A stretch of 5,579 nucleotides of DNA from Actinomycetes bacterium (lineage in GTDB: Bacteria > Actinomycetota > Acidimicrobiia > Acidimicrobiales > Acidimicrobiaceae): positions 1 to 5,579 of the forward strand of contig JAJYGZ010000323.1 of assembly GCA_021790495.1 (NCBI GenBank), in the 5' to 3' direction. A model generated the notes under the pieces. That model worked only from the letters and a program-made list of their open reading frames with translations, did no database searches and was not told where the DNA came from. This document shows, in pieces, positions 1 through 4,882 of the stretch. Position numbers and translations under genes: made by a program. Every line of letters starts with the position of its first letter. The first letter of the stretch is position 1.

Positions 1-1
1 C

Positions 2-181
2 GAGATCGCCACCGGGAAGTTGGTATCCGCTAAGCAAACCCCGTGGACTGGGGAGTTGCAGTTCGAATTGAGTTCGCAAACCGTTCTCGCACGGCCCCAG
101 CAAGGATTCGGAGGCGAGTTCATGATCGGGAGCACTTATCGGCTCGGGGTCCCCGCAGCTCGGCTTTTCCTATTCGAGTGA
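2..181 (+). CDS. 3' end of a gene, probably ABC transporter ATPase (TOBE-like C-terminus), partial
   Basis: This frame is open from the left edge to a TGA at 179-181 and encodes 59 residues, so the gene begins before the window. Most third codon positions are G or C, which is not so for the overlapping ATG-started frame at 43-246, so I take this frame as the coding one. The tail has a hydrophobic, beta-rich pattern (LSSQTVLARP, then GSTYRLGVPAARLFLFE). It resembles the end of the TOBE domain of MalK/UgpC-type sugar or solute ABC ATPases, which typically close with a basic-hydrophobic stretch and LFD or LFE. The Walker and signature motifs would lie outside the window, so the family call rests on this short tail only. 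It converges on the GntR regulator gene. If it is a transporter ATPase, it could serve uptake of the compound handled by the neighbouring synthetase, which is an inference. Coding: fairly sure; family: tentative. Confidence 0.45.
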   Translation, partial: EIATGKLVSAKQTPWTGELQFELSSQTVLARPQQGFGGEFMIGSTYRLGVPAARLFLFE

Positions 182-252
182 CCAACGCGCTGTTTGCCGA
201 GGTCTATGCATGGGCATCTTTGATTGAAATCGCTACGCGCGAATAGCTGGCG

Positions 253-268
253 CTGATCAGCCGATCAG
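253..268. terminator. Short hairpin between convergent genes, weak terminator candidate
   Basis: CTGATC (253-258) and GATCAG (263-268) form a perfect 6-bp inverted repeat around AGCC. It overlaps the stop codon of the GntR gene and lies about 70 bases past the stop of the converging upstream gene. No T-run follows on either strand, so it is at best a weak or factor-dependent terminator. Confidence 0.2.
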
Positions 269-973
269 AGCGTCGCGGGTTCCGCGTACGTGTGCCGCGG
301 TAGCCACAAGTAGCGGCTCGAGTTCACCTTTTCGGAAGAGGTCGGCGATCTCGTCGTGTTCAATGAGGATATGCTGCACTCGACTCGGACTGAGATACAG
401 CAGGACGTTTCCCATCCGGATTTGACGGTCACGCATCGAGGCATAGAGGTCGCACAAGATCGAATTGCCGGCAGCGTGAAGAATGAAGTTATGAATTTCG
501 CGATCGAGGTGGACAAAATCCTCAAGGTCGTCTCGGTCCAGCGCTTCTCTTTGCCGAGCGATCATCTCGTCCATGGTGTCAGCTACGCGAAAGCCGAAAC
601 TTGCGCCGATGATCTTCTCCGCTGCGAAACGTTCGAGGACGAGGCGTGTTTCAAATACCATCTCGATCTCGTGGTTGGAAACCGGCACGACCATTGCCCC
701 TTTTTTGGGGTACAACTTGAGCAGGCCTTCGGACTGGAGCTTGAGAAACGCTTCACGCACTGGGGTCCGCGATACCTTGAGAACTTCCGCTATTTCGCCC
801 TCGGAAATCAGTTCGCCACCCGGATAGGCGCCATTGAGAATTTTGCCTTTCGCGAGCTGGTAGGCACGTTCGGAGGCGGCTGGACGGAGACGTTGGCGGG
901 CACGCGCCCGCGCGGTGGGGCTTGGAGTCCGTGAACTGCCCGGATTGGGCTGCGTTGCCTTGTTCGATCCCAT
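257..973 (-). CDS. GntR-family transcriptional regulator, FCD subfamily
   Basis: With the ATG at 973 this is a 238-residue regulator, a usual size for the FadR/FCD group. A basic, disordered N-terminus (residues 1-33) is followed by a winged helix-turn-helix (about 34-98) containing LISEGEIAEVLKVSRTPVRE and the wing PKKGAMVVPV. The C-terminal FCD helical domain (about 102-232) keeps the metal-site pattern Asp157, His161, His206 and His228. In this family such a site helps bind small organic acids, which usually release the protein from DNA. The frame stays open to 1153, but the extra 60 residues are unlike GntR proteins and would place a perfect palindrome inside the gene. A purine-rich AGGTAGG lies about 12 bases before the 973 start, a little far. 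The gene is divergent from the acyl-CoA synthetase gene and probably controls itself and that gene. Family call is firm; effector unknown. Confidence 0.92.
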   Translation of the reverse strand: MGSNKATQPNPGSSRTPSPTARARARQRLRPAASERAYQLAKGKILNGAYPGGELISEGEIAEVLKVSRTPVREAFLKLQSEGLLKLYPKKGAMVVPVSNHEIEMVFETRLVLERFAAEKIIGASFGFRVADTMDEMIARQREALDRDDLEDFVHLDREIHNFILHAAGNSILCDLYASMRDRQIRMGNVLLYLSPSRVQHILIEHDEIADLFRKGELEPLLVATAAHVRGTRDALIG

Positions 974-1084
974 GATGCCGAATCGCCTACCTTGCCAGTC
1001 TCCCTCGCCTAGTTTTGTCAGCCAAGCGTTGTCTTCTCGATTGCGACAGGGCGTACGGGCAAGTGCCCGAAACGCACAAGTGAA

Positions 1085-1112
1085 ATCATTGAATGCATTA
1101 GCATTCAATGAT
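1085..1112. promoter_or_regulatory. 28-bp perfect palindrome, probable GntR operator
   Basis: ATCATTGAATGC (1085-1096) and GCATTCAATGAT (1101-1112) are exact reverse complements separated by ATTA. A 12-bp perfect dyad in an intergenic region is very unlikely by chance and is a typical shape for a dimeric repressor site. It lies 112 bases upstream of the regulator start, just downstream of the predicted transcription start for that gene (about 1117), where a bound protein would block elongation. This suggests autoregulation. It does not match the usual FadR/FCD core (GT-N3-AC). A hairpin function in the leader RNA is the main alternative. Confidence 0.65.
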
Positions 1113-1124
1113 GTATCCATCGCC

Positions 1125-1153
1125 AACTTAGCGTAGTTGTCCCTGCGATGCAA
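1125..1153 (-). promoter_or_regulatory. Predicted promoter for the GntR-family gene
   Basis: On the minus strand, TTGCAT (1153-1148) and TAAGTT (1130-1125) are separated by 17 bases. They partly match -35 TTGACA and -10 TATAAT; the -10 fits the TAnnnT rule. Transcription would start near 1117, directly before the 28-bp palindrome. The match is modest. Confidence 0.35.
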
Positions 1154-1187
1154 GCCGAGAAATTCCAGCGCTCGCGGGCCCCAAGGG

Positions 1188-1201
1188 TTGTGACATCACA
1201 A
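1188..1201. promoter_or_regulatory. 14-bp palindrome, possible regulator site
   Basis: TTGTGA and TCACAA flank a 2-base centre, a perfect 6-bp dyad. It sits upstream of both predicted divergent promoters (about 75 bases before the rightward -35 and about 35 bases before the leftward -35), a position compatible with an activator or a second repressor site. The half-site TGTGA is like that of Crp, but Crp sites have 6 bases between half-sites, not 2, so I do not call it a Crp site. Confidence 0.35.
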
Positions 1202-1274
1202 ATGTCGCGCAGCAGGATGCAATAGGTCGCCTCAGTGGCATTACTCCAGGACGCCGCGGATGGCCCCAAGAGTA

Positions 1275-1304
1275 TTACTGGGTCCCGCTCGTGTTGCGTA
1301 TGCT
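1275..1304 (+). promoter_or_regulatory. Predicted promoter of the acyl-CoA synthetase gene, leaderless
   Basis: TTACTG (1275-1280) and TATGCT (1299-1304) are 18 bases apart. The -10 hexamer ends 6 bases before the ATG at 1311, so the predicted first transcribed base is the A of the start codon. An in-frame TGA at 1305-1307 excludes an earlier start, and no Shine-Dalgarno sequence is visible, both in agreement with a leaderless mRNA. Confidence 0.45.
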
Positions 1305-1310
1305 TGATCG

Positions 1311-3440
1311 ATGATGACGAATTTGTCCTTGGATCCGCTATTTTCGCCCCGGTCGATGGCGATTGTTGGCGCCTCAAACGATCCCACTCGAATTGGGGGG
1401 CGCCCTATCCAATCCAGCCTGAATGCGGACTACCAGGGAAAGATCTATCCGGTTAACCCGAAATACCCCGAGGTGCTCGGGCTGAAGTGTTACCCCAGCA
1501 TCGCTAGCTTGCCCGAGGCCGTGGATCTCGTGGTTGTGGCCTTGGCTGCGCCCTACGTTCTGGAGGTTCTCGCAGACGCCGCGCGGGCGGGCGCGAGGGC
1601 CATGGTGGTATTTTCCTCGGGTTACGCCGAGGTGGGTGACTTTGGCAGAATCGCGCAAGAGGAGTTGGTGGCGGCCGCCAAAGCCGCGCAAATCACCTTG
1701 CTCGGACCGAATTGCCTGGGCATGATCAACCCGGCTATTGGCGCGGTGGCCTCGTTCAGCGCAGCCTTTGAATTAGGGACGATTCCGGTGGGAAATGTCG
1801 GGTTCGCTTGCCAAAGCGGCGCTTTCGGGACATATTTCCTCAGCCTGGCTCGCCAGCGCTCCCTTGGCGTACATCTTTGGGTCGCGACGGGTAACGAGGC
1901 GGCTCTGGGTGTCGCTCAGTGCATCGAATACATGGTGGCAATTAAAGAGATCGACGTGATAGCCGGCTATGTCGAAGGCGTTCAAGACGCGCAGGCTTTG
2001 GCGCGCGCACTGGAGATGGCGCACGCCGCGAAAAAGCCCGTTGTTCTTCTAAAGGCGGGGCGTACCAAAGCCGGAGAGCGCGCCGCAATGAGCCATACCG
2101 GCTCGGTGACCGGCGATGACGCGGTCTTCTCGGCGGTATTGGAACGCCATGGCGCCTTTCGAGCCGCCGATCTGGCAGAGTTGTTGGACTTGGTCGAAGC
2201 TTGCGCGCTCGGCGGTCCAATGGTGGGGCCAAGACTGTGCCTAATGTCAGTTTCGGGCGGTGCCGGGATTCTTATGGCCGACAGCGCGACTGAAGTCGGC
2301 CTTGAACTCCCGGAACCTAGCCAGTTGCTTCAGAGCGAGCTCAAAAGCCTGGTCCCGTATGCGTCGGTGACGAACCCGATCGACTTCACCGGCCAATTCC
2401 TGAATGACGCAAGCATTGCTGGGAGTTTTTTGGAGCGTCTTTGCGCGACCTCGATGTACGACGGGTTCGTTATATTTCTCGGGCATACGGCTGCCGCTAG
2501 CTCGCTCGGTGAAACTGCATTGACCAGGATCGCTGAATTGGCGCGACAGTACTCGGCGAAGTTTTTCCTAGTCGGATTTACCTCGGCTCCCATGGCCGAG
2601 ATGCTGCGTCGCGCTGGCGTGGTGATTGCGCCGGATCCGACCCGGGTAATCGCTCTGATAGCGAGGCTGGTCGAGTTGCATAGCCTTCTTGAAGCGCCGC
2701 GACCGTTGTTGCCCAAGCAACTCGCGGCCTCGACCCGGGCTCGGATTCTTGCGCTAGTTGCCAAGCGGACCGGGAGTCTACATCTGGAAGAATCCGAAGC
2801 CCGCGAGCTTCTCGCGAGCATAGGAATTGCCGTGGTTCCCGCGCAGCAAGTCGATACCCCAGAGAATGCTGGTCGTAGCGCCACCGCAATAGGATTTCCG
2901 GTTGCCCTCAAAGTCGTTTCGCCACAAGTTTCGTCTCGTTCCCAAGCTGGGGGTGTTCGCCTCGGGCTTGGAAGCGCTTCGTCGGTGGAATCCGCGGCCT
3001 ATGAGATGATCGGAAAGGTGGCCGCGCTAGTTCCTGGCTCTCATATCGAGGGCTTCGTCGTCGAGCCGATGATACCGAGTGGCCCGGAGATGAACTTGGG
3101 CGCACGCCGCGACCCACACTACGGTCCGGTCGTTACGGCTGCGAGCAAGGGTGGCTGGGTCGGGTCCGAGCCGGACTCCGTCATGGCGATCGCCCCCGTT
3201 TCCAAGGATCGCGCCCTTGCGTTGCTCGCTAGGACCCAGGTGGGATCTGCGATTATCTCGGGGCGACTGCACCAAGGGTATGCGATTGGCTCCTTAGTGG
3301 AGGCTGTGGTGAACCTATCGCGCCTGATTGCCGCCATCGCTGCGATTGAGGAGGTGCAACTGAACGGAGTCGTGGTTCGCCCAAATGGCGAGATGCCAAT
3401 TGCGCTAGGCGCCTCAATCGCGCTAGTTTCCGGTTCTTAG
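1311..3440 (+). CDS. Fused NDP-forming acyl-CoA synthetase (acetate-CoA ligase family) with altered ATP-grasp half
   Basis: The 709-residue protein has the fused alpha-beta layout of ADP-forming acyl-CoA synthetases, which interconvert acyl-CoA + ADP + Pi and acid + CoA + ATP in the cytoplasm. A CoA-binding Rossmann domain comes first (about 8-130, IVGASND with Gly20). Then follow the succinyl-CoA-ligase-like domains (about 150-460, CQSGA and NEAALG), with Glu222 in YVEGVQD and His262 in MSHTGS matching the catalytic pair of the alpha subunit. The C-terminal ATP-grasp domain (about 485-700) keeps Lys534 (PVALKVVSP) and RRDPHYGPVV. It lacks the usual HKSD before GGV: residues 542-545 read SRSQ, replacing the second phosphohistidine. 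The usual acidic residue before NP is Gln683 (VQLNG), and the usual FRLAP arginine is Ala626. There are two consecutive ATGs (1311 and 1314); the first is six bases after a predicted -10. It is divergent from the GntR gene, its likely regulator. Fold is sure; whether it makes ATP or acyl-CoA, and its substrate, are open. Confidence 0.9.
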   Translation: MMTNLSLDPLFSPRSMAIVGASNDPTRIGGRPIQSSLNADYQGKIYPVNPKYPEVLGLKCYPSIASLPEAVDLVVVALAAPYVLEVLADAARAGARAMVVFSSGYAEVGDFGRIAQEELVAAAKAAQITLLGPNCLGMINPAIGAVASFSAAFELGTIPVGNVGFACQSGAFGTYFLSLARQRSLGVHLWVATGNEAALGVAQCIEYMVAIKEIDVIAGYVEGVQDAQALARALEMAHAAKKPVVLLKAGRTKAGERAAMSHTGSVTGDDAVFSAVLERHGAFRAADLAELLDLVEACALGGPMVGPRLCLMSVSGGAGILMADSATEVGLELPEPSQLLQSELKSLVPYASVTNPIDFTGQFLNDASIAGSFLERLCATSMYDGFVIFLGHTAAASSLGETALTRIAELARQYSAKFFLVGFTSAPMAEMLRRAGVVIAPDPTRVIALIARLVELHSLLEAPRPLLPKQLAASTRARILALVAKRTGSLHLEESEARELLASIGIAVVPAQQVDTPENAGRSATAIGFPVALKVVSPQVSSRSQAGGVRLGLGSASSVESAAYEMIGKVAALVPGSHIEGFVVEPMIPSGPEMNLGARRDPHYGPVVTAASKGGWVGSEPDSVMAIAPVSKDRALALLARTQVGSAIISGRLHQGYAIGSLVEAVVNLSRLIAAIAAIEEVQLNGVVVRPNGEMPIALGASIALVSGS

Positions 3441-3531
3441 AAGATGGCGGTCCAAATGGCTTTGAGTGTTAGCGGTATTACAACTGTGAGCCCCCCAACG
3501 AGAATTTGTCGGCCGTCGTAGCATCCGATCT

Positions 3532-3545
3532 TTGAGCAAGCTCAA
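3532..3545. promoter_or_regulatory. 14-bp palindrome upstream of VOC gene
   Basis: TTGAGC and GCTCAA flank AA, a perfect 6-bp dyad of the same 6-2-6 design as the one at 1188-1201, though with different arms. It ends 21 bases before the predicted -10 of the VOC gene, around the -35 zone, where a bound protein could affect transcription. It could instead be a weak hairpin after the synthetase gene; no T-run follows. Confidence 0.3.
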
Positions 3546-3547
3546 TC

Positions 3548-3575
3548 GTTATCTGACGTAAGGCGATAAGATAAC
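3548..3575 (+). promoter_or_regulatory. Predicted leaderless promoter of VOC gene within an inverted repeat
   Basis: TAAGAT (3567-3572) fits the TAnnnT -10 pattern and ends 7 bases before the ATG at 3580, so transcription probably begins at or next to the start codon. No convincing -35 is seen. The -10 overlaps one arm of an inverted repeat, GTTATCT (3548-3554) and AGATAAC (3569-3575), 14 bases apart, which could be an operator. Confidence 0.4.
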
Positions 3576-3579
3576 TCTG

Positions 3580-3948
3580 ATGCCGCGAGCTCGCCTCGGA
3601 TCGATTGCACTCGATTGCGATTCGCCAACTGTGCTTGCGACTTTCTGGGCAGAACTGCTTGGCGGAGAGATAGCCTTCATAAGCGAGACGTTCGCAGCGG
3701 TCAAGACCGATCGTGTGTGGCTCACCGCTGTGCGTGTCAACGACTACCAGCCTCCTACTTGGCCAGACGCGGCGTTCCCCAAGCAAATGCATCTCGACCT
3801 TGCCGTCGACGATCTCGATCAGGCGGAGGCCGAAGCGCTAGGGCTCGGAGCGACACGAGCTAGCGAGCAGCCGGCTCCTGACCGGTACCGCGTCCTGGCC
3901 GACCCGGCCGGTCACCCATTCTGCCTGTCGACGCAAATTCCCGAATAG
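3580..3948 (+). CDS. VOC-superfamily protein, Glyoxalase_6 type
   Basis: This 122-residue protein covers a two-module vicinal-oxygen-chelate fold. The first module opens with LGSIALDCDSPTVLATFWAELLGG. The second opens with QMHLDLAVDDLDQAEAEALGLGA and closes with YRVLADPAGHPFCLS, a hallmark of the Glyoxalase_6 group common in actinobacteria. His71 and Asp73 are the residues most likely to line the active site. The usual set of metal ligands of true glyoxalase I is not complete by eye, so no reaction can be assigned; family members include dioxygenases, resistance proteins and many unknowns. An in-frame TAA at 3559-3561 limits the start, and no Shine-Dalgarno sequence is near, but a -10-like hexamer lies 7 bases before the ATG. 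It is 139 bases after the synthetase gene, so it probably has its own promoter. Its C-terminal half resembles that of the PCD-VOC fusion at 4883. Confidence 0.85.
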   Translation: MPRARLGSIALDCDSPTVLATFWAELLGGEIAFISETFAAVKTDRVWLTAVRVNDYQPPTWPDAAFPKQMHLDLAVDDLDQAEAEALGLGATRASEQPAPDRYRVLADPAGHPFCLSTQIPE

Positions 3949-3977
3949 CCCTGGGTATGCTCACAGACGCGCGCGAG

Positions 3978-3998
3978 CCTAGGACCTGAGGTCCAAGG
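3978..3998. terminator. Hairpin at the end of vapC, possible bidirectional terminator
   Basis: CCT-A-GGACC (3978-3986) pairs with GGTCC-A-AGG (3990-3998) around TGA: eight base pairs with one A-A mismatch, mostly GC. It overlaps the vapC stop codon and lies 29 bases past the stop of the converging VOC gene, a natural place to end both transcripts. Neither side has a T-run, so it would be a non-canonical terminator. Confidence 0.35.
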
Positions 3999-4362
3999 TA
4001 GGCCAAGTGGGATCGCCGTTAAGAATCTCCGGGTCGCCCGTTAGAAGGGTACAGTCGTGTGCGATCGCCGTCGCTACGGCAAAAGCATCCGCATAGGCCA
4101 TGGGATGGACCGCCTTTATGCGAGCTGCCTCTAGGACCCGAGTCTCCGTAGGCAGGTCCAGGGTGAGCTGGTGCCTAAGCTGCGTGACAACTTGTCGGGA
4201 TCGAAGCGCGCCAGCTAGGCGCTCAACGATGTAAGCGACCTCTCCAAGGTTGATCCAACTCATTACCGGGCCAGATGCCAAGGCGACTTCCACACGGCTC
4301 GCTGCCGGTTCTACGCCTTCTAGCCAGCGTAAAATCGCCCACGAGTCCAGGCAGTCGGTCAT
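3979..4362 (-). CDS. vapC: VapC-like PIN-domain toxin ribonuclease
   Basis: The 127-residue protein is a complete PIN domain, the fold of VapC toxins, which are Mg-dependent RNases that cut tRNA or rRNA and stop growth unless held by VapB. All four acidic metal-site residues are in place: Asp6 (CLDSWA), Glu41 (NLGEV), Asp92 (AYADAFAVATA) and Asp110 (LLTGDPE). The ATG overlaps the end of the antitoxin gene in an ATGA (4362-4359), so the two are co-transcribed and translationally coupled. An AAGGAA eight bases before the ATG is a good Shine-Dalgarno sequence, in contrast to the antitoxin gene, which seems leaderless. The gene appears intact and active. The RNA target cannot be told from the sequence. 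Confidence 0.92.
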   Translation of the reverse strand: MTDCLDSWAILRWLEGVEPAASRVEVALASGPVMSWINLGEVAYIVERLAGALRSRQVVTQLRHQLTLDLPTETRVLEAARIKAVHPMAYADAFAVATAIAHDCTLLTGDPEILNGDPTWPTLDLRS

Positions 4363-4577
4363 CGATACGTTTCCTTGCGACGATCAGCTTCTAGCTCAGC
4401 CGTCAGCCCAAAACCCGCAAGCGTCCCTAACAGGCTTGGCTTGACATGGATAGGTTCCATCCGTACTGCGTGCTCCTCAAGGACAAAGACAACCTCGTCA
4501 CCGGGGATGATACCCAATTTGTCGCGCATCGACTTAGGAATTACAACCTGTCCTTTTGGTCCGACACGGTAAGTCAT
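4359..4577 (-). CDS. vapB: VapB-like antitoxin, AbrB/SpoVT swapped-hairpin family
   Basis: From the ATG at 4577 this is a 72-residue antitoxin. Residues 1-45 form an AbrB/MazE-type swapped-hairpin DNA-binding domain with the classical VGPKGQVVIPKSMRDKLGI and PGDEVVF. The remainder, containing SLLGTLAGFGLTAELEADR, is the part that in this family wraps around and blocks the PIN toxin. The frame is open further upstream to 4706, but the AbrB domain always begins near MTYRVGPKG, and a TATACT -10 lies 7 bases before this ATG, so I reject the longer form. It precedes and overlaps vapC by four bases. An imperfect 20-bp dyad spans its -10 and start codon, suggesting repression by VapB or VapBC. The antitoxin should be made from a leaderless message. 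Confidence 0.9.
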   Translation of the reverse strand: MTYRVGPKGQVVIPKSMRDKLGIIPGDEVVFVLEEHAVRMEPIHVKPSLLGTLAGFGLTAELEADRRKETYR

Positions 4578-4592
4578 ACTGTAAAGTATAAC
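4573..4592 (-). promoter_or_regulatory. vapBC promoter -10 and overlapping operator dyad
   Basis: On the minus strand TATACT (4590-4585) is a strong -10 ending 7 bases before the vapB ATG, and no Shine-Dalgarno sequence is present. The same bases form a dyad: GTCATACT (4573-4580) and AGTATAAC (4585-4592) pair at seven of eight positions around GTAA. Binding there would cover both the -10 and the start codon, the usual arrangement for toxin-antitoxin autorepression. No good -35 is visible. Confidence 0.55.
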
Positions 4593-4882
4593 GGATAGGT
4601 CAGGTGAAGGGAGGGCTTGCCATCGGTGAACTAATTCTCCAAAGTCACCGAGGTTCACATGAATACTCATCGTGATCCGTGCCTCGCCGCATTTGGAGCG
4701 GCGCATTTTGAGTTGTGTAATCGACCTTTCAACAACTGTGTCGCGCAGCGGCGCCCAAGACCCGAGTTGTCGAATCTTTAGACGCGATTCGGAACCCGAA
4801 CTCGAGTGCGATGGTTAAGCGCAACCGGAGCTCCTCGGGGTATCTGGTTATTTCAAGTGGCTCATGGTGATAATTTTAAGCC
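4578..4882. other. Divergent intergenic region between vapB and the PCD-VOC gene
   Basis: These 305 bases carry the vapBC promoter at the left and a -10 for the PCD-VOC gene at the right. In between is a group of overlapping inverted repeats: CGAGTT/AACTCG (4763-4768 and 4799-4804), CGAATC/GATTCG (4771-4776 and 4786-4791) and TTCGG/CCGAA (4788-4792 and 4796-4800). The last two share bases, so they cannot form together. The open frames here show no recognisable protein. I see no further gene. Confidence 0.5.
4871..4876 (+). promoter_or_regulatory. Predicted -10 element of the PCD-VOC gene, leaderless
   Basis: TAATTT ends 6 bases before the GTG at 4883; GATAAT at 4869-4874 is an overlapping alternative. 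An in-frame TAA at 4877-4879 leaves this GTG as the first possible start. GGTGA at 4866-4870 is too far to act as a normal Shine-Dalgarno sequence. No clear -35 is seen. Confidence 0.4.

Larger units (their letters stand above)
974..1310. other. Divergent control region between gntR-type gene and acyl-CoA synthetase gene
   Basis: These 337 bases separate two divergently transcribed genes. They hold a 28-bp palindrome (1085-1112), a second 14-bp palindrome (1188-1201), a predicted leftward promoter (1125-1153) and a predicted rightward promoter (1275-1304), annotated separately. The 9-mer GGCCCCAAG occurs twice (1177-1185 and 1262-1270) without an evident role. Short open frames here show no recognisable protein. 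The stretch 974-1084 would be the 5' leader of the regulator transcript if the predicted promoter is right, about 140 bases, and I see no known riboswitch in it. Confidence 0.6.

Noticed and set aside
43..246. 67-codon ATG-started frame at the left edge
   Set aside because: The overlapping frame ending at 181 has better third-position GC and a TOBE-like tail; this frame is Arg-rich and looks like a shadow.
356..934. 192-codon open frame antisense to the GntR-family gene
   Set aside because: It is the mirror of a well-supported regulator gene with a complete wHTH and FCD domain; its own translation matches nothing I recognise.
974..1153. 60-residue N-terminal extension of the GntR regulator
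   Set aside because: The extension is unlike GntR proteins, contains a perfect 28-bp palindrome and a predicted promoter, and the normal basic N-terminus begins at the 973 ATG.
1188..1201. Crp binding site
   Set aside because: The half-sites resemble TGTGA/TCACA but are 2 bases apart instead of 6.
1105..1377. 90-codon minus-strand frame in the divergent intergenic region
   Set aside because: It overlaps the start of the synthetase gene and the predicted promoters, and shows no recognisable domain.
4578..4706. 43-residue N-terminal extension of the VapB antitoxin
   Set aside because: AbrB-type antitoxins begin just before the VGPKGQVVIP motif, and the vapBC -10 lies within this stretch. A faint likeness of its VNLGDFGELV to INLGEVAYIV in VapC is probably chance.
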